In this document: positions 7,886-17,409 of the stretch, one piece after another | Layout of the letters: each line of letters opens with the position of its first letter | Position numbering within the stretch: position 1 is the stretch's first letter | Source: an uncultured Desulfobulbaceae bacterium | GTDB taxonomy: Bacteria > Desulfobacterota > Desulfobulbia > Desulfobulbales > BM004 | Direction of reading: 5' to 3' | Assembly (NCBI GenBank): GCA_945787325.1 | Contig: CALZHP010000016.1 | Span: 1-43,473 of the forward strand | Length of the DNA stretch: 43,473 bases | The notes under the pieces: model-generated | Databases searched by the model: none | The model's input: only the letters and a program-made list of their open reading frames with translations | Told to the model about the DNA's origin: nothing | Position numbers and translations under genes: made by a program

Positions 7886-10800
7886 ATGAAGATTACAATA
7901 GACGGAAAAGAAATCATAACAAACGAAGAGGCAACAATCCTTGAAGTGGCCAAACAGTCTGATATTGACATTCCCACTCTTTGTTATATCAAAGATAAAA
8001 CAAGTGACTTTAAGTGCGGACTTTGCCTTGTCGAAGTTGAAGGACATGACAACCCTATCCTTTCCTGTGAGACCCAGATTCATGAGAATATGAATATCAC
8101 CACGAAATCTGATTCTCTCATAAAAATTCGCCAGGAAAAATTGACCACACTTGCAGAAACTCACTTTGGTGACTGCAAGGCCCCTTGTAATTTAACATGC
8201 CCCGGTCAGATCAATGTACAAGGATACATCGCTCATATCGCAAAAGGTCAGTATGAAGAAGCTCTACGACTGGTAATGGAGCGTAATCCGTTTCCATTTT
8301 CAGTTGGACGTGTTTGTCCCCGTTTCTGCGAAACAAGATGCCGCCGTCTGATGGTTGATGGTCCGGTTTCAATCAACCATCTCAAACGTTTTGTTGCTGA
8401 CTGGTGTATGGCAAACAAGGTTGATATGAAAATTCCCAAGAATCAGTTCAGTGGGAAGAAAGTAGCTATCATTGGTGGAGGCCCAACCGGACTTACAGCA
8501 GCATATTTTCTGGCACAAAAAGGGCATGAAGTAACTGTTTTTGAGGCAGAGTCTAAATTAGGTGGTATGCTTCGCTATGGTATCCCGGAGTACAAAATTC
8601 CCAAAAACATCCTGGATTACGAAATTAATACTATCCTTCGGTTGGGAATCAACATCCGTCTCAGTCAAAAATGGGGTGTAGACTATTCTCTACAGGATTT
8701 GCAAGACCAAGGGTTTGATGCGATACTAATCTCCTGCGGCTCAGCTGAAAGCAAGCCTTTAGATATACCTGGTGGGGCCTTGCCCGGAGTAATCCCTGCA
8801 TCCGATTTTTTAAATAAAGTAAATAAAGGTGAAGAGTTAAACTATGGCAGAAAAGCCCTCGTACTCGGCGGTAATAATATTGCCATGGAAGTTGCCCGCT
8901 CTTTAACCAGATCTGGAGTTGATGATGTAACAATCAGTTATCCACGCGCAAAACTTGAAATGCCTGCCAATCAGAGGAATATTAAAGAAGCAGAAAACGA
9001 AGATGTTAAGTTTTTGTTGATGGCATCCCCAACAAAGATAACTAAAACGGAGAAGGGGTTAGATGTCGAATTTGTTCGAATGAAACTAGGCGAGCCAGAC
9101 AAACGTGGCAAGCGACTCCCGGTTGCCATTCCTGATTCAAAAATACACAAAACGGTCGATACAGTTGTCGTATCGATTGGGCAGTCTGTTGTACAAAATT
9201 GTTTCACAGGCGGAGCCCTGGAAGAGTTGCTTGAAAAAAGTCCAACCGGTAATATCAAATCCAATACACGCACTTTTCTAACAAACCAAGTAAACATATT
9301 CGCGGCAGGTGATGCTGCAAGTGGACCTCGGACTGTCATTCAGTCAGTATCTTCTGGTAGAAGAGCTGCAGAGAACATTCACGCTCAGATCATGGCAGTT
9401 GAGAAAGAAGCAGCTGAAAGCCGCTTCAATTTTACACGCGGTAAATCTTTTGACAATGTCGACTTAAAAAATTTCGAAGGAATAAATCACAAGTTACGTG
9501 AAAAAATGCCGGAACGTCTTCCTGAAATTGCAATACAGGATTTTGATGAAGTCAAACTTGGTTTTACCGAAAAGATGGCCTTAAAGGAAGCTGGACGATG
9601 TCTCTCTTGCGGTTGTACTGCTTTTGACCGCTGCAAATTAAAAGAATTGTGTATAGATAATGCTATAAACCTCAATAAAACAGGTATGGGCACAAGTCCT
9701 CAATATAAAAAAGACTTACTACATCCGGCTATAGCTGTAGATTTGGATAAATGTATATACTGCAACAGTTGTGTGAAAGCCTGTGAATATGATGCATTGG
9801 ATCTTTCAGCAGATGCATTCGATGAAAAAGGCAGAGCAAAAAATATCAGCCTTATATTTAATGATAAATGCGTTTCGTGCGGCAAATGCGTCGATAACTG
9901 TTCCACAGGAGCGCTGAACAAGAAAAGTCAAATAATTCCCATCGTCAGCGAAAAGGTTAAAGATGTTCGCACGACCTGCCCCTATTGCGGTACTGGCTGT
10001 CAGTTAATTCTTAAAGTCAAGGGAAATACTATAATGGAGGTCACTGCGGATCCGGAGCAAACTCCCAATTTTGGAGATCTTTGCGTAAAAGGACGTTTCG
10101 GATCATCTTTTGTCCAGCATCCTGACAGGCTTACAACGCCACTCATAAGAAGGCAGAAAGGAGGCCAGCTTGAACCTGCTTCATGGGCTGAAGCTTTGGA
10201 TTTCATGGTGGGAGCTTTTCGCTGCATCCTTGCCGACAAAGGTCCGGACGCTTTAGCGGGCCTTTCCTCAGCACGATGCACCACCGAAGAAAATTATGCA
10301 TTTCAGAAATTTTTCCGTGCCCAGATCGGCACGAATAACGTTGATCACTGCGCTCGTTACTGACACAGCCCTACAGTAACCGGTCTGGTTACAGTTTTAG
10401 GATCAGGAGCAATGAGCAATGATATTGATGGCATCAAGGATTGTGATGTTATAATGGTTATTGGTTCCAATACTACTGAGACTCACCCTATTATAGGCTT
10501 GCGCATGAAGCAGGCAGTTAAGCAGCACGAAACGTCCATTATCGTCGCTGACCCTCGTCGTATTAATCTTGTAGACTACTCCCAATTGTGGCTCAGTCAA
10601 AAGCCAGGCAGTGACGCGGCCCTCATTAACGCCATGTGTCATGTAATAATACGGGACAAACTTACGGATGAAAACTACATAAATGAACGAACAGAAAATT
10701 ACAGCTCTTTTGCTGATTCAATAACTGAATGCGACCCTGACTGGGCTGAAGATATAACCGGTGTTCCAGCTTCTGATATTGAAGAAGCGGCCAGAACATT

Positions 10801-12040
10801 TGCGAAAGCTAAACGGGGCGGCATCTATTACACCATGGGCATAACCCAGCACACCTCTGGTACTGACAATGTTAAAGCCTTGGCAAATCTTGCACTGCTA
10901 ACTGGAAATCTTGGCAAACACGGTGCTGGTCTTAATCCTCTGCGGGGACAGAATAATGTGCAAGGTGCAAGTGATATGGGTTGTGTACCGGTTTTTCTTC
11001 CAGGCTATCAACCGGTTGCAAATGATGAAAACAGGCAGCGTTTTGAGAAGCTCTGGGGATGTCAACTCTCTTCAAAACCGGGTTTGACAGCCACAGAAAT
11101 GACACCGGCAATGCTTGAAGGAAAGATTAAAGCCGTCTGGATAATGGGAGAGAACCCTGTTATGAGCGACCCAAATGCCGATCATGCTCGAAAAGCTCTG
11201 AATAAAGTGGATTTTCTTGTAGTTCAGGACATTTTTCTAACCGAAACAGCTGAACTTGCTGACGTCGTTTTGCCTGCCGCATCATATGCTGAAAAAGAAG
11301 GCACCTTCACAAACACTGAACGTCGGGTACAAAGAGTCAGACAGGCTGTTAGGCCACCTGGTTCAGCCAGGGACGACCTTTCCATAATAAATATGGTTTC
11401 TGAGCGTATAAATTATGGTCAAGGTGATATCGCACCAAATGGTTTTCGCCATCTTGACAACACAAAACTTATTGATAAAGCATCAGGTGTTTTTAACGAG
11501 ATCAGCACTGTATGGCCGCACCTTGCAGGAATTAATTATGATCGTCTTGAGGAAGCTGGCATACAATGGCCTTGTCCTGATACTGATCACCCAGGGACAA
11601 CGTTTTTATTTGAAAATGATTTTCCAATCGGACGTGCTTCATTTTCAGCAATTTCATGGAAAGGACCGGAAGAAAGGCCAGATTCAGATTATCCATTTAT
11701 TCTTACAACAGGGCGAGTACTTTATCAGTATCACACTGGTACTATGACGCGGCGATCACAAACAATCGAAAACGCAGATTCAGGTCCTTTTATTGAAATC
11801 AATATTAATGATGCGGAACGATTGAACATAGCAGACGGTGATACTGTCCTGGTGAAGTCAAGGAGAGGGAAGGTTTCACTTCCTGCTCAAGTTACAGACA
11901 AGATTGAAGCGGGTGTGACCTTTATGCCGTTTCACTATCATGAAGCAGCGGCAAATCTGCTTACCAATGATGCCCTGGATCCATACTGCAAGATTCCCGA
12001 AGCTAAAGTTTGCGCTGTTAAAATCGAATCGGTTACCTAA
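7886..12040 (+). CDS. Selenocysteine formate dehydrogenase alpha subunit fused to a GltD-like NAD(P)H/FAD module
   Basis: One selenoprotein of 1384 residues: the TGA at 10361-10363 is Sec826 and the frame continues unbroken to 12040. Domain order: a 2Fe-2S ferredoxin (Cys33, 44, 47, 61); a GltD/glutamate-synthase-beta-like part with its own cysteine motifs (CKAPCNLTCPGQINVQGYI, CPRFCETRCRR), the FAD fold IIGGGPTG near 196 and second nucleotide fold LVLGGNNIAMEVARS; two 4Fe-4S ferredoxin clusters (CIYCNSCVKAC near 623, CVSCGKCVDNC near 662); then the molybdopterin domain (CPYCGTGC near 698, LCVKGRFG, HCARY-Sec-H). It should interconvert formate and CO2 at Mo/W-bispterin, with electrons passing to NAD(P)H through the flavin domain (inference; NADPH preference is typical of GltD folds). 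It has no separate nuoE/nuoF partners and ends in its own terminator. AGGAAAAA precedes the ATG. Confidence 0.93.
10361..10400 (+). promoter_or_regulatory. Bacterial SECIS element and Sec UGA codon (first formate dehydrogenase)
   Basis: Downstream of TGA 10361-10363 the stem GTAACC (10376-10381) pairs with GGTTAC (10387-10392) around loop GGTCT (10382-10386). Outer pairing of CTAC with the 10394-10400 segment is possible. The loop starts at position 22 counting U of UGA as 1, the same spacing and loop as E. coli fdhF, where SelB reads the GGUCU loop. This supports selenocysteine insertion rather than termination. Confidence 0.9.
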
Positions 12041-12383
12041 AGTTTAATATGGTCCCATTAAATATATCCATTCTTCTTATATGAGGACTTTATATTATGC
12101 TTTCTAATCCGTTAGCAAACTTATGTTCTATATTGCCTTCAACATCTATCAAACCCGGGTATATTATCCGGGTTTTTTTTATGTCTGATTTTATTTATTC
12201 TGTAATGGATTCGTTATATTATAATTTCGGGTTGAAAGAGTACCTGAATCTGCTTACTTTAACTAAGAATGTCTATTATAAAAAAGATATTATGATAATG
12301 GAGGTTTAATTTAATTTTACCAATTTTTAATTATATATATTGCACCAAATCATTATCCCACCATCCAGGAGTAACCATATAAT
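12041..12383. other. Intergenic region between the two formate dehydrogenase units
   Basis: About 340 bases. It contains the terminator at 12151-12180 and then an AT-rich leader with AGGAG at 12367-12371 before the next ATG. The open frame 12097-12309 runs straight through the terminator hairpin and has no domain character, so I do not call it. The promoter for the next operon should lie between about 12200 and 12350. Confidence 0.55.
12151..12180 (+). terminator. Rho-independent terminator after the first formate dehydrogenase
   Basis: AAACCCGG (12151-12158) pairs with CCGGGTTT (12168-12175) around a 9-base loop, and the T run continues to 12180. It separates the fused formate dehydrogenase from the nuoE-nuoF-fdhA unit, implying two transcripts. 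Confidence 0.87.
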
Positions 12384-12860
12384 ATGGAACAGGACACACT
12401 TGTCAGGCTTGAATCTATTTATACCCGTTTTAAAAAACAAGAAGGCAACGCCATATCTATTCTTCAGGACATACAGGATGAATTTGGATATGTCCCTGAA
12501 GATGCTGTGTGCTGGATTGCTGAAGCAAGCGGTATTCCTGAAAGCAAATTTTATGGAATTGTTACTTTTTATGCCCAGTTTTACCAGGAACCACGCGGCA
12601 AAAATGTGGTGACCACCTGTTGCGGTACCGTATGCCATGTCAAGGGTGCTCATCGGGTCCTCTTTCAGATCCACGAAGAAATTACCCTGCCGCCCGGTGA
12701 AGACACTACCAAAGACGGCCTGATCACCATCGAAAAGGTTGCCTGCCTCGGGGCCTGCAGCCTGGCGCCGGTGGTGGTGATCAATGACAAGGTCCAAGGC
12801 CGCATGACCCCTGACAAGATGGTCAGGCAGCTCCGTAAGTTGCAGGAGAAAAAACCATGA
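12384..12860 (+). CDS. nuoE: NuoE-like 2Fe-2S thioredoxin-fold subunit of formate dehydrogenase
   Basis: A 158-residue small electron-transfer subunit with the NuoE/HydC/HylC fold. It has an N-terminal helical part (AISILQDIQDEFGYVP) and a thioredoxin-like 2Fe-2S domain with ligands Cys79 and Cys84 (TCCGTVCHVKGA) and the CLGAC pair (ACLGACSLAPVVVIND). In NADH-linked soluble formate dehydrogenases and hydrogenases this subunit works with a NuoF-like NADH/FMN subunit. Here the gene overlaps nuoF by ATGA (12857-12860), and fdhA follows. AGGAG is 12 bases upstream of the start. Base composition changes inside the gene at about 12590, from roughly 38% to 55% or more GC. The symbol denotes family only; this is not respiratory complex I. 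Confidence 0.93.
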   Translation: MEQDTLVRLESIYTRFKKQEGNAISILQDIQDEFGYVPEDAVCWIAEASGIPESKFYGIVTFYAQFYQEPRGKNVVTTCCGTVCHVKGAHRVLFQIHEEITLPPGEDTTKDGLITIEKVACLGACSLAPVVVINDKVQGRMTPDKMVRQLRKLQEKKP

Positions 12861-14635
12861 GCCGAGAAATCGTTGTCAATGTTTGCATGGATACGGGCGG
12901 TATTGCCTCAGGCAGCCTGGAGGTAATGGAGGCTTTTGAAGCCGAATTTGCCAGGGCCGGTCTGACCGCAAGTGTCGAAAAGCACTGCAAACTGCACCGG
13001 GTCGGCTGTTTTGGTTTCTGTGCCCGGGACGTACTGGTCAACATCACCATTGACGGAGAATGCATTACCTACCAGTACATCAAACCTGACATGGTGGAAC
13101 GCTTGGTCGAGGAACATATCCTCGAGGGCAACCCGGTAGTCGAATGGCAGGTGGACCAGGAATACGAAGATTTTTACCGGTTGCAGCAGCGGGTGGTGCT
13201 GGCCAACAACAGCAAAATTGACCCGGAGAATATCCGGGAATATATCGATATCGACGGTTACGGTGCGATCAACAAGGTATTGCGCGAAATGACGCCGGCC
13301 GATGTAATTGAATGCGTCAAGGCATCCGAACTGCGGGGAAGGGGTGGAGCAGGTTTTCCCACCGGCCTTAAATGGGAAATCTGTGCCAGGCATAAGGACC
13401 CCATGAGATACCTGATCTGCAATGCGGACGAAGGAGACCCCGGCGCATTCATGGATCGTTCGGTCATCGAAGGCAATCCCCACTCGTTGATTGAGGGAAT
13501 GAGCATCGGTGCTTATGCCATAGGGGCTCATACAGGGTATGTCTATATCCGGGCCGAATACCCGCTCGCCGTCGAACGACTCAATAAAGCCCTGCAGCAG
13601 GCCCGGGACAACGGCTTCCTTGGCAAGGGCATTCACGGCTCCGGCTTCGATTTCGACATCAAGGTCAAGTTGGGGGCCGGTGCTTTTGTCTGCGGTGAGG
13701 AAACGGCCCTTATTGCCTCCATTGAGGGCGAACGCGGTATGCCGCGGGCCAAGCCGCCCTATCCGGCCGATAAGGGATTATGGGGTAAACCGACAATCAT
13801 TAACAACGTCGAGACCTGGGCGAACCTTCCACCGATCATCAATAACGGTGCTGAGTGGTATGCGGCCATCGGTTCGGAAAACAGCAAGGGCACCAAGGTC
13901 TTCGCTTTGACCGGGAAGATCAAGAATACCGGCCTCATCGAAGTGCCCATGGGGATTTCGTTACGCGACATTATTTTTGATATCGGCGGTGGGATAGAGG
14001 GCGGCAAACTCATGAAGGCGGTCCAGACCGGCGGACCTTCAGGCGGATGCATCCCCCAGGCCCACCTCGATATGCGCGTGGATTATGACAACCTGGTTAA
14101 TGTCGGCTCCATGATGGGTTCCGGCGGCATGGTGGTTCTGGATGAGTCTGACTGCATGGTTAATATTTCGCGTTTCTTTCTGGAATTTACCCAGGCCGAA
14201 TCCTGCGGTAAATGCACTCCGTGCAGGATAGGCACTAAAAGGCTCCTGGAAATTCTGACGCGCATCACAGAGGGCGAAGGCAGAAAGGGTGATATCGAGC
14301 TGCTGCTTGATCTGGCCAACGATATTAAGGACACCAGTCTCTGCGGTCTTGGTATGTCAGCCCCCAATCCGGTGCTCTCTACCATCCGCTATTTTCGCCA
14401 TGAATATGAAGCGCATATCCTGCACAAACATTGCCCGGCCAAGGTCTGCCGGAAACTGCTTACCTTCTTTATTCGCGAGGATCTGTGCACGGGCTGCGGC
14501 GTCTGCCTGAAAAGCTGCCCGGCCGGTGCTGTCAGTGGGACAAAGAAAAATCCCCACCATATTGATACATCCGTCTGCATCAAGTGCGGCGCCTGTTATG
14601 ATGTCTGTAAGTTCAAGGCAGTACTCAAGGAGTAG
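12857..14635 (+). CDS. nuoF: NuoF/HylB-like NADH- and FMN-binding subunit with extra ferredoxin domain
   Basis: A 592-residue diaphorase subunit. An N-terminal 2Fe-2S thioredoxin-like domain (VNVCMDTGG, HRVGCFGFCARDV) precedes the 51-kDa-type core: RGRGGAGFPTGLKWEI for FMN, CNADEGDPGAFMDRS and GAGAFVCGEETALIASIEG for NADH/FMN, and the 4Fe-4S motif ESCGKCTPCRIGT with a distant Cys in DTSLCGLG. The C-terminus adds two 4Fe-4S clusters (CTGCGVCLKSCPAGA and CIKCGACYDVCKFKA), as in NADH-dependent and electron-bifurcating formate dehydrogenases/hydrogenases. It should link NAD(H) to the fdhA subunit; the extra ferredoxin domain would allow ferredoxin exchange (inference). Translationally coupled to nuoE, and three bases before fdhA. 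The whole gene lies in a GC-rich block (about 55-65% in sampled 60-base lines) unlike its surroundings. Confidence 0.94.
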   Translation: MSREIVVNVCMDTGGIASGSLEVMEAFEAEFARAGLTASVEKHCKLHRVGCFGFCARDVLVNITIDGECITYQYIKPDMVERLVEEHILEGNPVVEWQVDQEYEDFYRLQQRVVLANNSKIDPENIREYIDIDGYGAINKVLREMTPADVIECVKASELRGRGGAGFPTGLKWEICARHKDPMRYLICNADEGDPGAFMDRSVIEGNPHSLIEGMSIGAYAIGAHTGYVYIRAEYPLAVERLNKALQQARDNGFLGKGIHGSGFDFDIKVKLGAGAFVCGEETALIASIEGERGMPRAKPPYPADKGLWGKPTIINNVETWANLPPIINNGAEWYAAIGSENSKGTKVFALTGKIKNTGLIEVPMGISLRDIIFDIGGGIEGGKLMKAVQTGGPSGGCIPQAHLDMRVDYDNLVNVGSMMGSGGMVVLDESDCMVNISRFFLEFTQAESCGKCTPCRIGTKRLLEILTRITEGEGRKGDIELLLDLANDIKDTSLCGLGMSAPNPVLSTIRYFRHEYEAHILHKHCPAKVCRKLLTFFIREDLCTGCGVCLKSCPAGAVSGTKKNPHHIDTSVCIKCGACYDVCKFKAVLKE

Positions 14636-14638
14636 GTT

Positions 14639-17374
14639 ATGATCACCCTGACCATTAATGGAAGAGAAATCAGTGTTTCTGAAGGCACAACAGTTTTTGA
14701 GGCCGCCAAAGAGCTTGAAATAGAGATGCCCACCCTGTGTTACGAACCACGTTTGAAACCGTACGGAGGCTGCCGCCTCTGCATAGTGGAGATCGAGGGG
14801 ATACCCAAGCCGGTAACTGCCTGCACAACTCCTGCTACCGAAAACATGGTGGTCAATACCAATAGCGATTATCTCTATCGGTTGCGGCGAACCATTGTGG
14901 AACTTCTGCTTTCAGACCATCCCAATGACTGCATGATCTGCACCAGGGCAGGTGACTGCACTCTGCAGGAGCTTGCGTATTTCTACAAGTTACGTGAAAA
15001 TCGTTTTAAAGGAGAAACAAGAAAGCATGACAGAATAGATGAAAATCCCTTTGTAAAAAGGGAGATGGACAAGTGTATATTATGTGGACTCTGTGTACGA
15101 GTCTGCGACGAGGTGCAGGGAGTTAATGCTATTGATTTTGTAAATCGTGGTTTCAATTCCAATATTTCACCACCTTATGAAAAAGATCTGGATTGTGAAT
15201 TTTGCGGGCAATGTGTGGCAATATGCCCTACCGGAGCTCTTACAGGTAAAGTATGGGCCGGGGAGGGACGACAGAAAAACGTAAAGCATACTGAAACTGT
15301 ATGTGGTTATTGTGGTTGCGGGTGTAATGTTACATTGCATACGGTACGCGACAGAGTAGTACGAATTTCCTCCAAACGTGATTCACATAACCAGGGATGG
15401 CTCTGTGCAAAAGGAAGATTTGGTTATGAGTTTATCAACAAAAATGACCGTTTGAAGACCCCGCTTATCAGAAGAAAAAAAGGTGGTGAGCTTGAACCAG
15501 CTACCTGGGAAGAAGCCTTTGACCTTATTGTTTCACGCTTTAACTCAATTAAAAAGAAATACGGACCCGATGCGTTGGCCGGCCTGGCCTCTGCCCGATG
15601 TACTAATGAAGAGAATTATGCATTCCAGAAATTTTTCCGGGCAGTGATCGGTACCAATAACATTGACCACTGCGCCCGATACTGACACAGTGCAACTGTG
15701 GCCGGTCTGGCCACGATGTTCGGATCCGGGGCGATGACTAATTCTGTTGAAGAAATTGCCGATACTGATGCTCTTTTTGTTATCGGCTCCAATACTACTG
15801 AAAACCATCCTATTATTGGTTTGCGCATGAAAGAAGCGGTACGAAACGGCGCTAAATTAATAATTGCCGACCCACGAAAAATACCCCTGGTAAAATTCGC
15901 TCATCTTTGGCTTCAGCAAAAACCGGGAACAGATGCCACGCTCATTAATTGCATTATGCATGTTATATTGAAGGAGGGATTGGAGGATACAAAATTTATC
16001 AAGGAGCGTACTGAAGGCATCACAGCATTCAGAAAATCACTGAAAAGTTTTACACCAGCACATGGAGAAAAAGTAACCGGTGTTCCCAAGAAAGATATCA
16101 TTGAAGCTGCACGTATTTTTGCAAGTGCTGACAAAGCAGGCATCTACTATACAATGGGCATTACTCAACACTCAATGGGTACAAATAATGTTTTAGCCTT
16201 GGCTGATCTGGCTATGCTTACCGGTAATGTCGGTAAAGAATCATCCGGTGTCAACCCGCTCAGGGGGCAAAACAATGTGCAAGGTTGTTGTGATATGGGC
16301 TGTTCTCCTAATGTTTTCCCCGGTTACCAAAAGGTTACAGATGAAAAAGTTAGGAGCAAGTTTGAAGAAGCCTGGGGCCGTGAACTTCCAACTGAAATTG
16401 GTTTGGCTGCTACTGAAATGACTGATGCCATGATTGATGGTAAGCTCAAAGGGCTATATGTTATGGGAGAAAATCCAATTCTCAGCGAACCTAATATGAA
16501 CCACGCCTTAAAGGCGTTTAAGAGTCTTGATTTTCTTATTGTCCAGGATTTATTTCTGACGGAAACCGCTGAGCTGGCAGATGTCGTACTGCCGGCAGCA
16601 TCTTTTGCCGAAAAAGAAGGTACATTCACCAATACAGAGAGAAGGGTCCAGCGGGTCAGAAAGGCTATTAAATCTCCAGGCGAAGCGATGGATGACCTGA
16701 GCATTATTAGTCACATTACATTACGCATGGGATATAATCCAGTTCTTGAAAATCTAAGTGCCCTTGGATATTTGGTACCTGATAAAATGGAAGCCGACAA
16801 GTACATTACTACCCCAGAGCAAGCTTTTCTGGAGGCAGGTTTATTATGGCCGGAGATTCGGGGCATGACTTATCAACGATTGAGAAATGGTGGGCTGCAG
16901 TGGCCCTGCCCTTCTCACAGTCACTCAGGAACCAGGTTTTTGTTCCAGGATTCTTTTCCTGTTGGCAAGGCTAAATTTGTAGCAATACCGGGACTACCCT
17001 CCAAGGAGGTGCCAGATGATGATTATCCTTTTATTCTTACAACAGGCCGCATTTTGTTTCAATATCACACTGGTACAATGACTCGTAGATCTAAAGCATT
17101 GGAGGCTGTTGCCCCTGAGCCTTTTATAGAAATTAATAAAAGTGACGCAGAAAAATTAGGTATTGTTGAATCAGCACTGTTGACGGTCACATCACGTCGT
17201 GGACAGATTGATGTTAAGGCCAAGATAGGAGACAGAGTAGGGCCCGGTGTAGTGTTTATCCCATTTCATTACAAAGAAGCAGCAGCTAACTTGCTGACCA
17301 ATGATGCCCTTGATCCGGTTTGCAAAATTGCTGAAGCAAAAGTTTGTGCTGTAAAGATTGAAAAAGCTGCATAA
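14639..17374 (+). CDS. fdhA: Selenocysteine formate dehydrogenase alpha subunit, NuoG-type N-terminus
   Basis: Selenoprotein of 911 residues: TGA at 15683-15685 is Sec349 and the frame continues to TAA at 17374. Domains: 2Fe-2S ferredoxin (Cys34, 45, 48 and the TAC that follows), the His-Cys 4Fe-4S motif DHPNDCMICTRAGDC, two 4Fe-4S clusters (CILCGLCVRVC, CEFCGQCVAIC), then the molybdopterin oxidoreductase domain (CGYCGCGC near 222, LCAKGRFG, HCARY-Sec-H) and a C-terminal molydopterin-binding part (TTGRILFQYHTGTMTRRS). It is the catalytic partner of the nuoE/nuoF products in an NAD(H)-linked, possibly ferredoxin-coupled, formate dehydrogenase/CO2 reductase. It is a clear paralogue of the last 700 residues of the preceding fused enzyme. 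GC content falls from about 50-57% to about 31% near 15000, close to residue 120. Confidence 0.94.
15683..15715 (+). promoter_or_regulatory. Bacterial SECIS element and Sec UGA codon (second formate dehydrogenase)
   Basis: Downstream of TGA 15683-15685 the stem GTGGCC (15698-15703) pairs with GGCCAC (15709-15714), extended by a T-G pair (15697/15715), around loop GGTCT (15704-15708). The loop again starts at position 22 from the U of UGA. The stem sequence differs from that of the first copy while pairing is kept, so the structure itself is conserved. Confidence 0.92.
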
Positions 17375-17409
17375 AAATTCCTTGAAGCACTTTATTTATA
17401 AGGTGATGA

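Noticed and set aside
10361-10363. TGA as a true stop splitting the first formate dehydrogenase into two genes
   Set aside because: In-frame continuation, an HCARY-Sec-H active site and a SECIS hairpin at the exact fdhF spacing favour selenocysteine.
12097-12309. 70-residue plus-strand ORF between the formate dehydrogenase units
   Set aside because: It runs through a clear terminator hairpin, has no domain character and shows low-complexity Tyr/Leu/Ile-rich text.
15683-15685. TGA as a true stop splitting the second formate dehydrogenase
   Set aside because: Same reasons; the second copy shows a compensated stem with the same GGUCU loop.
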